Part shown: piece after piece, positions 1 to 6,233 of the stretch
How positions within the stretch are numbered: position 1 is the first letter of the stretch
How the letters are laid out: every line of letters starts with the position of its first letter
Origin: an uncultured Alphaproteobacteria bacterium
GTDB lineage: Bacteria > Pseudomonadota > Alphaproteobacteria > Bin95
DNA: 6,273 bases
Reading direction: 5' to 3'
Assembly: GCA_913060845.1 (NCBI GenBank)
Contig: CAJXVF010000157.1
Location: 1 to 6,273 of the forward strand
Notes under the pieces: model-generated
What the model was told of the DNA's origin: nothing
The model's input: the letters and a program-made list of their open reading frames with translations, nothing else
Databases searched by the model: none
Translations under genes and position numbers: made by a program

Positions 1-249
1 TTCCGCAACCCTGAAGGCGGCAAGGCGTGGGAGCTGATTGACGCTGCCGGATGCCGTGGCATGCAAGTCGGCGGTGCCCAGGTTTCTGAAAAGCACTGCA
101 ATTTCTTGATCGCCCTGGATGGCGCCACTGCCGCTGATATCGAAGCGCTCGGCCAAGCCGTCCACACCGCCGTCAAACAGAAGAGCGGCGTTGATCTGCA
201 TTGGGAAATCAAACGCGTTGGTCTTCCCTTGCCGGAGGGCAGCGCATGA
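1..249 (+). CDS. murB: UDP-N-acetylenolpyruvoylglucosamine reductase MurB, C-terminal 82 residues (5' truncated)
   Basis: The reading frame is open from base 1 and stops with TGA at 247-249. MurB is the cytoplasmic FAD/NADPH enzyme that reduces UDP-GlcNAc-enolpyruvate to UDP-MurNAc, the second committed step of peptidoglycan precursor synthesis. The fragment opens with FRNPEG, which in MurB directly follows the Gly-Ser segment carrying the serine proton donor, so that serine lies just outside the window. [12 protein letters not shown] follows (residues 9-20), then [14 protein letters not shown] (24-37), whose glutamate (E30) corresponds to the conserved active-site Glu near the MurB C-terminus. 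The end, [12 protein letters not shown] (63-74), is the usual MurB closing strand. The FAD-binding domain is missing only because of the window edge; nothing suggests a broken gene. The stop overlaps the ddl start (ATGA), indicating translational coupling. Family assignment is firm. Confidence 0.95.
   Translation, partial: FRNPEGGKAWELIDAAGCRGMQVGGAQVSEKHCNFLIALDGATAADIEALGQAVHTAVKQKSGVDLHWEIKRVGLPLPEGSA
234..239 (+). promoter_or_regulatory. Ribosome binding site that fixes the ddl start
   Basis: GGAGGG lies six bases before the ATG at 246, an ideal Shine-Dalgarno spacing, and sits inside the last codons of murB. It favours ATG 246 over the in-frame TTG at 201. The TTG would add 15 residues ([15 protein letters not shown]) that do not resemble a Ddl N-terminus, whereas [10 protein letters not shown] from 246 does. 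Confidence 0.8.
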
Positions 250-1154
250 CGCGTGTATCAGTTCTCATGGGCGGATTATCAGCCGAGCGCGAAGTCTCGC
301 TTTCCAGCGGTAAGGCTTGTGCCGGCGCGCTGAGACGGGCCGGGTTCGACGTCAATGAAATTGACGTGACCAGCGATATTCAAGCGCTCGCAGTCGCACT
401 TTCTCCGAAGCCAGATGTGGCGTTCAACGCGCTGCATGGCCGGTTCGGTGAGGATGGCTGCATTCAAGGCCTGCTTGAGCTGATGGGCGTTCCCTATACC
501 CATTCTGGCGTACTCGCTTCAGCCCTGGCGATGGATAAAGCTGCAGCGCGGACAGCGTTCCAGGCCGTCGGCATTCAGGTGCCGGATGGGCAAGTGGCGG
601 CGCTTGAAGATGCGCATGACATTTATCCCGCACCCTATGTTGTGAAGCCGGTGGCAGAAGGCTCCAGCGTTGGCGTTATCATTGTGCCGGAAGGCGGCAA
701 TCGCCCACCGATTGGCCAAGATTGGGGCTTTGGCGTTGAAGCCCTGGTTGAGCGTTATGTGCCGGGCCGGGAATTAACCGTCGCTGTCATGAATGGCCGC
801 CCGCTCGGTGCGCTCGAAATTCTCTCAGAAGCTGAGTTCTACGATTACGACGCAAAATACGCCCCTGGCGGCTCCCGGCACATCCAGCCAAGCGACGTGC
901 CCGCAGACGTATTGAGCGCTTCTGAATCAGCCGCCGTTGCAGCCCACAATGCTCTTGGATGCCGTGGCATCACGCGGGCGGATTTCCGTTGGGATGACAG
1001 CAAGCCCGGTACAGATGGCCTTTACCTGCTGGAGATCAATACCCAGCCCGGCATGACTGAGACGTCGCTGGTCCCAGAGATCGCTGAGAACGCAGGCATC
1101 GATTTCCCAGCCCTCGTGACATTGATGGTGGAGGACGCACGATGCGGGCCTTAA
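246..1154 (+). CDS. ddl: D-alanine--D-alanine ligase
   Basis: This 302-residue protein has the usual length for DdlB-type ligases. Ddl joins two D-alanines using ATP in the cytoplasm; the dipeptide is then added by MurF to the peptidoglycan stem. It shows the ATP-grasp layout. The N-terminal domain has [10 protein letters not shown] (9-18, with E14 matching the D-Ala-binding Glu of E. coli DdlB) and [12 protein letters not shown] (64-75). The central domain has [10 protein letters not shown] (134-143), which forms the nucleotide and substrate loop, then the YDYDAKY loop (199-205). The C-terminal domain has R244 and D246 in ITRADFRWD, and E263 and N265 in [15 protein letters not shown] (263-277), which supply magnesium ligands and substrate contacts. 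All expected catalytic residues are present. It overlaps murB by four bases and ftsQ by 13, so it is probably translated in a coupled chain within the dcw operon. Only the choice between the ddlA and ddlB names is uncertain; location favours ddlB. Confidence 0.97.
   Translation: MTRVSVLMGGLSAEREVSLSSGKACAGALRRAGFDVNEIDVTSDIQALAVALSPKPDVAFNALHGRFGEDGCIQGLLELMGVPYTHSGVLASALAMDKAAARTAFQAVGIQVPDGQVAALEDAHDIYPAPYVVKPVAEGSSVGVIIVPEGGNRPPIGQDWGFGVEALVERYVPGRELTVAVMNGRPLGALEILSEAEFYDYDAKYAPGGSRHIQPSDVPADVLSASESAAVAAHNALGCRGITRADFRWDDSKPGTDGLYLLEINTQPGMTETSLVPEIAENAGIDFPALVTLMVEDARCGP
1130..1135 (+). promoter_or_regulatory. Ribosome binding site that fixes the ftsQ start
   Basis: GGAGGA lies six bases before the ATG at 1142, within the last ddl codons. 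A second purine run, AAGGAG at 1169-1174, precedes in-frame GTG codons at 1187 and 1190, but its spacing (12 and 15 bases) is long. The ATG at 1142 is therefore preferred, though a shorter FtsQ lacking 15 or 16 cytoplasmic residues cannot be excluded. Confidence 0.65.
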
Positions 1155-2023
1155 TCCCATTCATCAATAAGGAGACGCGGCCCACCGTGGTGCGCCGTCG
1201 TAGCCGGATTAGCCCTTGGAAGCTGGCCTACTGGGGCGCGCTCGCAACGCCTTGGCTGTTGATTGCGGGCGTCGTGGGCGGTGTTACCTGGTTGGTCGTT
1301 AGCGATGGCGGGCCGGATAGCTTTGCCGCGCGTATGAAATCTGAAGCGCTGCTCGCCAGCCTCTGCCTTGGGTTCGAAGTGGACCAAGTGTGGATTGATG
1401 GCCTCCGCCGCACCAAGCAAGACGAAGCGCTGAAGGCCATTGGTGCCGTGCGCGGTGAGCCGATCCTTGAATTTGATGGCGATGCCGCGCGCGAACGTCT
1501 GCTTGGCCTGCCATGGGTTAAGGACGCAATCGTTGCCCGCGGCCTGCCAAACCGGTTGAACATTCGCTTGATCGAACGGGAGCCGCTGGCGCTTTGGCAG
1601 ATGAACCAGCGCCTGCAGGTCATTGATGCCGAGGGCAAGCCGATCCGCACGGTCAGCCCCGCTGATTACGCTGATCTGCCGATCATGGTTGGCAAAGGTG
1701 CCAATCAAAAAGCCAAGTGGTTGCTGGATTTGGTTGCCGTTGAGCAGCAGATCGCGACCCGCCTGACCGCTGCCGTCTATGTCGGTGAGCGCCGCTGGAA
1801 CATCCGCATTGATGACCGAATTGATGTGCGTCTGCCTGCTGTGGCACCCGCAGAGGCGCTGACGCGGCTGAGAGAACTTGAGAAAGAACACGGCCTGTTC
1901 CAACGGGACATCGTCGCAATTGATCTTCGTTTAGATGATCGGCTGATCGTGCGTCTGGCGCCCGGCGCCGAGATGCCCGGGCTTGGCGATTATGATCCAT
2001 CCAAGCCCGGCCGCAAGAGTTGA
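1142..2023 (+). CDS. ftsQ: Cell division protein FtsQ (DivIB family)
   Basis: A 293-residue bitopic inner membrane protein of the divisome. FtsQ bridges early cytoplasmic division proteins and the late periplasmic machinery by binding FtsB/FtsL. The layout is typical: a short basic cytoplasmic tail (1-26, with RRRSR at 18-22), one membrane segment at about 27-53 (KLAYWGALATPWLLIAGVVG and onward), then a periplasmic part. The POTRA domain spans about 78-147, from FEVDQVWIDGL through the GEPIL and LPWVKDAIVARGLPN motifs to IRLIEREPLALWQ. The FtsQ beta domain follows (about 150-272), including VIDAEGKPI (160-168), RRWNIRIDD (217-225) and a final strand DRLIVRLAPG (266-275). The tail PSKPGRKS is short, polar and probably disordered. 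It overlaps ddl by 13 bases and is followed 21 bases later by ftsA, the standard ddl-ftsQ-ftsA order. No truncation is seen. Family assignment rests on the domain order, motifs and position. Confidence 0.95.
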   Translation: MRALIPFINKETRPTVVRRRSRISPWKLAYWGALATPWLLIAGVVGGVTWLVVSDGGPDSFAARMKSEALLASLCLGFEVDQVWIDGLRRTKQDEALKAIGAVRGEPILEFDGDAARERLLGLPWVKDAIVARGLPNRLNIRLIEREPLALWQMNQRLQVIDAEGKPIRTVSPADYADLPIMVGKGANQKAKWLLDLVAVEQQIATRLTAAVYVGERRWNIRIDDRIDVRLPAVAPAEALTRLRELEKEHGLFQRDIVAIDLRLDDRLIVRLAPGAEMPGLGDYDPSKPGRKS

Positions 2024-2044
2024 GTTGAGGGGAATAGAAATAGA

Positions 2045-3301
2045 ATGAGCAAGACATTACTCAGGCCGCCCTCGGGCCTCGTCGCAGCGCTGGATATTGG
2101 CAGTGCGAAGATGGCGTGCATGGTCGCCCGCATTGGCGGCGATAGGAAACCGCGCCTGCTTGGCTTCGGCCATCAGGCTTCCGCTGGAGTCAAAAAGGGC
2201 GTCATCGTGGATATGGAAGCCGCAACGCAGGCGATCTCTGCCGTCGTACATGACGCTGAGATGATGGCTGAAGAACGTGTGTCTTCGGTGTTCGTTTCTA
2301 TGTCTGGCGGTGGTGCGGATTCATGCATCGCGCATGCTGAAACGCCTGTCTCTGGTCGTGCAATCCAGGAAATGGATGTGCAGCGCGTTCTCAATCTTGC
2401 ACGCGGCCAAGCGCCTTTGATTGGCCGCCGTGTCTTGCATGTGCTGCCGTTAGGCTTTGCGCTGGATGGCCAGCGCGGCATTGAAGAGCCCCGCGGGCTG
2501 CACGCTGAGAAACTTGGCGTTGATCTACATGTTGTCAGCGCTGATGAAGGCCCTGCGCGCAATATCGAAGCCTCCGCCGCTGGCGCTGATCTTGAAGTCT
2601 CAACCATCGTCGCTTCCGGATATGCCTCTGGCTTGGCGGTGCTGAAGCCAGACGAGCAGGACCTTGGCGCAACCCTGATTGATATCGGCGGCGGCAGTGT
2701 GAGCTTCGCCATCTTCAACGGCGGCAAGCCGATCTTCGTCGACAGCATTCCTATCGGCGGTCAGACGCTGACTCATGATATCGCGCTCGTGTTGAAAACC
2801 CCTGTGCTGGATGCCGAGCGCCTGAAAGCCATTGACGGCAGTTGCATCGCTGCGGCGGCAGATGAACACCGCCTGATCGCCGTCCCTGCCATTGGCGAGG
2901 ACGACGCGGCGAACGGCCATCCCGCCACGCGGGCAGACCTGGTGCGGGTCATTCATGTCCGCATGGAAGAAACCTTCGAAATGATCGCCCAGCGCATTCG
3001 TGACGCTGGGATGGAGCGGGCGTCCGGTGGATCGCTCGTACTGACTGGCGGTGGTGCCAATCTTCATGGCGTCGCGGAGCTAGCAGGAAAAGTTATGGGC
3101 AAGCGTGCACGGATTGGCATGCCTGCTGGAGTTCTCGGTCTCGACCAGCAAATGGCGGACCCGGGTTTCGCTTCTGTCGTTGGCCTTCTGCGCTATGCCG
3201 CAGAAGACGCGGCGGGGGTGGATATCGCTCAACTGGCGGCTGTCGCCAATGGGCAAAGCGTAATCGGGCGTCTCGGCGCCTGGTTCAAGGAGCACTTCTA
3301 A
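2045..3301 (+). CDS. ftsA: Cell division protein FtsA
   Basis: A 418-residue actin-like ATPase of the usual FtsA length. It tethers FtsZ filaments to the inner face of the cytoplasmic membrane and helps recruit later division proteins. ATP-binding motifs of the actin fold are visible: phosphate 1, ALDIGSAKMACMVA (15-28); phosphate 2, LIDIGGGSVSFAIF (211-224); and the adenosine motif LVLTGGGANLHGV (331-343). The FtsA-specific 1C subdomain, which replaces an actin subdomain, lies at about 84-165 and includes VSMSGGGADS (84-93) and PVSGRAIQEMDVQRVL (101-116). The C-terminus, SVIGRLGAWFKEHF (405-418), has the pattern of the amphipathic membrane-targeting helix. The start is supported by a purine-rich GAGGGGA at 2027-2033, 11 bases before the ATG, a slightly long spacing. 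It lies 21 bases after ftsQ and 69 bases before ftsZ, in the normal order. Nothing unusual is seen in the coding sequence. Confidence 0.97.
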   Translation: MSKTLLRPPSGLVAALDIGSAKMACMVARIGGDRKPRLLGFGHQASAGVKKGVIVDMEAATQAISAVVHDAEMMAEERVSSVFVSMSGGGADSCIAHAETPVSGRAIQEMDVQRVLNLARGQAPLIGRRVLHVLPLGFALDGQRGIEEPRGLHAEKLGVDLHVVSADEGPARNIEASAAGADLEVSTIVASGYASGLAVLKPDEQDLGATLIDIGGGSVSFAIFNGGKPIFVDSIPIGGQTLTHDIALVLKTPVLDAERLKAIDGSCIAAAADEHRLIAVPAIGEDDAANGHPATRADLVRVIHVRMEETFEMIAQRIRDAGMERASGGSLVLTGGGANLHGVAELAGKVMGKRARIGMPAGVLGLDQQMADPGFASVVGLLRYAAEDAAGVDIAQLAAVANGQSVIGRLGAWFKEHF

Positions 3302-3314
3302 CGAAGTGGGAGCA

Positions 3315-3348
3315 GGCGGCGTCGCCATACCGGCGGCATCGTCATTGG
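3315..3348 (+). repeat. Imperfect tandem 17-base repeat in the ftsA-ftsZ gap
   Basis: Two adjacent 17-base units lie at 3315-3331 and 3332-3348. They begin GGCGGCGTCG and GGCGGCATCG and agree at 12 of 17 positions, with the left 10 bases matching at 9. The repeat fills about half of the 69-base gap ahead of ftsZ. It could be an operator or simply GC-rich coincidence; two copies are too few to decide. Confidence 0.3.
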
Positions 3349-3356
3349 GAGCTAAA

Positions 3357-3364
3357 AAGGGAGA
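3357..3364 (+). promoter_or_regulatory. Strong ribosome binding site of ftsZ
   Basis: AAGGGAGA is followed seven bases after its AGGGAG core by the ATG at 3371. It is among the strongest Shine-Dalgarno matches in the window, fitting the high FtsZ synthesis usual in bacteria. It supports the start at 3371 rather than the in-frame ATG at 3389 (Met7). Confidence 0.75.
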
Positions 3365-3370
3365 CTAACT

Positions 3371-4942
3371 ATGAAACTCAAGATTTCCATGCCGGACCAA
3401 ACGGCAGATCTTAAGCCGCGTATCACGGTTGTTGGCGTCGGTGGCGCTGGCGGCAACGCGGTCAATAACATGATCCGTTCAAACCTGAGCGGCGTCGAAT
3501 TCCTGGTAGCCAATACGGATGCACAGGCGCTGGAGCTTTCCAACGCTGATCAGCGCATTCAGCTTGGCCTCAGCCTAACGCATGGCCTTGGTGCCGGCGC
3601 CCGACCAGAAATCGGTCGCGCCTCTGCTGAGGAAGCGATTGAGGAGATCATCGACCAGCTTGGCCGTAGCCACATGGTGTTCATCACGGCCGGTATGGGC
3701 GGCGGTACGGGTACGGGTGCTGCACCTGTTATCGCCCGCGCTGCGCGTGAAGCTGGCGTGCTGACGGTTGGTGTTGTCACCAAGCCTTTCCACTTTGAAG
3801 GTGCCAGCCGGATGCGGCTTGCCGAAGAAGGCATTGAAGAGCTTTCCAAGCATGTCGATACGCTGATCATCATTCCGAACCAGAACCTGTTCCGGATTGC
3901 GAATGAACGCACAACCTTCGCCGAAGCCTTCCAGCTTGCGGATGATGTGCTCTATTCCGGCGTACGCGGCGTGACAGACCTTATGGTTATGCCTGGCCTG
4001 ATCAACTTGGACTTCGCTGATATCCGCACCGTCATGGCCGAAATGGGCAAGGCGATGATGGGCACTGGTGAGGCTGAAGGCGAAGATCGGGCGACGTTGG
4101 CGGCGGAAGCGGCTATCTCCAACCCACTGCTGGATGATATCTCCATGCAGGGCGCGCGCGGCGTGCTGATCAACATCACCGGTGGTCAAGATATGACGCT
4201 GCTTGAAGTTGATGCAGCGGCCAATCGCATCCGTAGCGAAGTTGATGATGAAGCAAACATCATCTTCGGCGCGACCATGGACGGCGCGCTTGATGGCAAG
4301 ATCCGTGTTTCCATCGTGTCCACGGGCATTGATATGGTCGCTGGTCAGAAGCCACTGCCGCTGGAGCCGTTCACGACGATCACTGGTGGTCGCGCAGAAG
4401 CAACAGTGACACCTGCTCCTGCTAAAGCCCCTGTCGCAGCAGACTTGGTTGAGACGGCTGTTGCCGAAGCGCCAACTGCAGAAGCCGAGCCTGAAGTAGA
4501 GGCACAAGCTGAAGCAGAGCCGGAGCAAGAAGTCGCGGTTGCGGCCCTCGAAGCAGAACCGGCTGTCGAAGCTAAGCCAGCTGCACCTGCGGCATGGACT
4601 TTTCCATCCATGCTTGGTCGCGCACCGCAGCCAAAAACGGATGAGGCGTTTATCGCACCAGCGGCTGAAACGCCGGCGACGCGTCCCGCAGCTGCTGCGG
4701 CTGCAACTGTTGCTCCACAGCCCGAACCTGCTCCTCAGCCGGTTGAGGCCGAGGTTGCTGAAGCAAAGCCGAAGCGCGCTTTCACCAGCTTGTTTGATCG
4801 CATGACTGGCGCAAAGCCAGGCGAAGCGCCAGTTGAACCGGCTGCTGAAGCTAAGCCGGAACCAACGCTTGAAGCCAACCCGGCTAAGAGCGCTGACGAA
4901 TATCTGGAAATCCCAACCTTTTTGCGCCGTCAGGCCAACTAA
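3371..4942 (+). CDS. ftsZ: Cell division protein FtsZ with long C-terminal linker
   Basis: A 523-residue tubulin-like GTPase that polymerises at midcell into the Z ring. The N-terminal extension and first strand read [29 protein letters not shown], with the nucleotide-binding [11 protein letters not shown] at 22-32. The tubulin signature [11 protein letters not shown] is at 110-120. The T7 synergy loop NLDFADIR (212-219) supplies the catalytic aspartates used across the filament interface. The globular core ends near VSIVSTGID (313-321). A linker of about 185 residues follows, rich in Ala, Pro and Glu, and markedly acidic at about 361-402. The protein ends [15 protein letters not shown] (509-523), the conserved peptide that binds FtsA and other partners. 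E. coli FtsZ has 383 residues; long linkers giving about 500 residues are normal in Alphaproteobacteria. Inside the linker, [12 protein letters not shown] (409-420) and [17 protein letters not shown] (468-484) stand out as hydrophobic or basic islands. No core residue appears altered. Confidence 0.99.
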   Translation: MKLKISMPDQTADLKPRITVVGVGGAGGNAVNNMIRSNLSGVEFLVANTDAQALELSNADQRIQLGLSLTHGLGAGARPEIGRASAEEAIEEIIDQLGRSHMVFITAGMGGGTGTGAAPVIARAAREAGVLTVGVVTKPFHFEGASRMRLAEEGIEELSKHVDTLIIIPNQNLFRIANERTTFAEAFQLADDVLYSGVRGVTDLMVMPGLINLDFADIRTVMAEMGKAMMGTGEAEGEDRATLAAEAAISNPLLDDISMQGARGVLINITGGQDMTLLEVDAAANRIRSEVDDEANIIFGATMDGALDGKIRVSIVSTGIDMVAGQKPLPLEPFTTITGGRAEATVTPAPAKAPVAADLVETAVAEAPTAEAEPEVEAQAEAEPEQEVAVAALEAEPAVEAKPAAPAAWTFPSMLGRAPQPKTDEAFIAPAAETPATRPAAAAAATVAPQPEPAPQPVEAEVAEAKPKRAFTSLFDRMTGAKPGEAPVEPAAEAKPEPTLEANPAKSADEYLEIPTFLRRQAN

Positions 4943-4963
4943 GACTGGATTCTAGACCAGGTT

Positions 4964-4988
4964 AGCGGGGGGTTCTCCTCCCCTCGCT
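4964..4988 (+). terminator. Candidate terminator hairpin 1 after ftsZ
   Basis: AGCGGGGGG (4964-4972) can pair with CCCCTCGCT (4980-4988) through nine pairs, one of them a G-T wobble, around a seven-base TTCTCCT loop. It begins 22 bases after the ftsZ stop. No T-run follows (the next bases are TCCC), so it is not a standard intrinsic terminator. It may slow polymerase, protect the mRNA 3' end or act together with the larger hairpin just downstream. Confidence 0.45.
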
Positions 4989-4989
4989 T

Positions 4990-5052
4990 CCCAGGCCGGC
5001 GGATCGGTATTGGGCGTTAGCGCCCATTTCCGGACCGCCGGCCGCTCCTGGG
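4990..5052 (+). terminator. Large GC-rich hairpin 2 after ftsZ (terminator or mRNA-stabilising element)
   Basis: GGCCGGCGG (4994-5002) and CCGCCGGCC (5035-5043) are a perfect nine-base inverted repeat. Within it, TCGG (5004-5007) pairs with CCGG (5030-5033), with one wobble. At the tip, TGGGCG (5011-5016) pairs perfectly with CGCCCA (5021-5026) around a TTAG tetraloop. Outside it, CCCA (4990-4993) can pair with TGGG (5049-5052) across a five-base bulge. This nested symmetry is unlikely to be chance. It lacks a T tract on the + strand. It most likely ends or processes the ftsZ transcript, but it could be one copy of a dispersed palindromic repeat (REP-like), which a single window cannot show. 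Confidence 0.6.
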
Positions 5053-5097
5053 GCGACGGAGGCCGTGCTTGGATTGGCGGCAAGAGGCCAAGTATGG

Positions 5098-5129
5098 TTA
5101 ACATTTCCTGTACCTCGCAGATGTACTAT
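5098..5129 (+). promoter_or_regulatory. Possible bamD promoter (weak)
   Basis: An AT-richer patch in an otherwise GC-rich gap holds TTAACA (5098-5103), close to the -35 consensus TTGACA, and TACTAT (5124-5129), close to the -10 consensus TATAAT. Their spacing is 20 bases, too long for a good sigma-70-type promoter. Since hairpins separate ftsZ from bamD, a promoter somewhere in 5050-5200 is plausible, but this exact assignment is weak. Confidence 0.25.
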
Positions 5130-5213
5130 ATGTCGGACTCAAAGCGGCCCCGCTCAGGAATCGGCGTTATTCCGGCGGCGGGCCCATAGGCATAAGCCAA
5201 GCAGGCGGACCAT

Positions 5214-6233
5214 ATGAAGCAACAGCGACCTTTCGGTTTGACCGGCCTTCGTCAGGCATTGTGGGCACTTACAGCGCTTGCTGTCGTGAGCTGCGGCGGC
5301 ACGAAAGAAGACGTCTATGAAGAACAGCCCGTTGACGCGCTTTATAACGCGGCAATGGAGCAATTGCTGGATCAGGATTACCTGAAAGCAGCCGATTCCT
5401 TTGAGGAAGTCGAGCGCCAGCATCCCTATTCAGTTTGGGCAGCGAAGGCGCAAGTGATGAGCGCCTATGCCTATTTTCGGCGTGATCGGTATGACGATGC
5501 GATCAATGCCGTTGACCGATTTATCCAACTGCATCCCACCAGCGTCGATGCGCCCTATGCCTACTATCTAAAGAGCTTGGCCTATTACGAGCAGATCGTT
5601 GATGTGGGCCGTGACCAGCGCACGACGGAACGAGCACTCCGGTCTTTGGAAGAAGTGGTCCGCCGTTTCCCTGAAACGCAGTATGCCCGTGACGCGACCC
5701 TGAAGCTTGATCTGACCAAAGACCATCTGGCCGGTAAGGAAATGGATGTCGGCCGGTTCTACTTAAAACGCGGTGAGTTGCTGGCTGCGGTCAATCGCTT
5801 CAAACGTGTGATCGAAGAACAACAGACGACGAGCCATGTTCCTGAGGCGCTGCTCCATCTGACTGAAGCCTATAAGGCGCTGGGTCTGACCAATGAAGCG
5901 CGCCGGATGGCAGCTATTCTCGGCCACAATTATCCCGGCAGCCCTTGGTATGCCGATGCTTACGAACTCGTCGAAGGCGTTGAGCTAAAGAATTTCCCAC
6001 GCCCGGATAAGCGCCAGTTCTATGAGCGCTGGGTTGACCCAGACTCCACCATCGCGAAGGCCAAACGGCGCGAAATTCCGCAGTTTGCTGCGACTCTGCC
6101 GGAAGACCTCAAAAACCCTAGGCCTAAAGTCGATGAGCCTTCCGAGGACGAAACGCCCGCTGTTGCCCGGGCCGTCGAACGGCAGCCAATCACGAAAGCG
6201 CCTGCAAAACCGGATGGCGCACCTGCCATAGTG
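5214..6233 (+). CDS. bamD: Outer membrane protein assembly factor BamD, 3' truncated by contig end
   Basis: The first 340 codons of a lipoprotein gene; no stop is reached before genuine sequence ends. BamD (ComL/YfiO) is the essential lipoprotein partner of BamA on the periplasmic face of the outer membrane and helps insert beta-barrel proteins. The start is fixed by an in-frame TAA at 5193-5195 with no other start codon between it and the ATG; the upstream AGGCGG is only a weak ribosome site. Residues 1-26 form a lipoprotein signal peptide (LRQALWALTALAVVS) with C27 as the lipidated cysteine (lipobox VVSC). Tetratricopeptide-type helices follow from about 38 to 255: VDALYNAAMEQLLDQDYLKA, then FEEVERQHPYSVWAAKAQ (63-80), a family hallmark, YYEQIVDVGRDQ (124-135), LEEVVRRFPETQYARDA (145-161) and later pairs. 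After about 290 the protein becomes Pro/Lys/Glu/Ala-rich and probably disordered. The open frame runs on into adapter bases (LSLIHISEPTRPL); those residues are not real. Confidence 0.93.

Noticed and set aside
201..245. Longer ddl starting at TTG 201, adding 15 residues
   Set aside because: The added residues do not resemble a Ddl N-terminus. ATG 246 has a well-spaced GGAGGG and an ATGA overlap with murB.
1151..1903. 250-codon open frame on the minus strand across ftsQ
   Set aside because: It lies wholly antisense to a well-supported ftsQ, its translation shows no recognisable domain, and long antisense frames are common in GC-rich coding sequence.
3575..4528. 317-codon open frame on the minus strand across ftsZ
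   Set aside because: It is antisense to the strongly conserved ftsZ core. Its Cys/His/Arg-rich product looks like a reverse-strand shadow and no domain is visible.
4345..4805. Low-complexity open frames on both strands within the FtsZ linker region
   Set aside because: They are alternative readings of the repetitive Ala/Glu/Pro codons of the FtsZ linker, giving Ser/Ala- or Arg/Leu-rich products with no domain or start signal.
5098..5112. CtrA binding site (TTAA-N7-TTAA) at the TTAAC upstream of bamD
   Set aside because: Only the left half-site is present. The position seven bases on reads TGTA, so the full CtrA box is not met.
5094..5189. Possible 31-codon leader peptide (ATG 5094 to TAG 5189) ahead of bamD, with AAGAGG six bases upstream
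   Set aside because: Such a short frame is expected by chance. It conflicts with the promoter candidate at 5098-5129, and the peptide has no regulatory codon run or recognisable feature.
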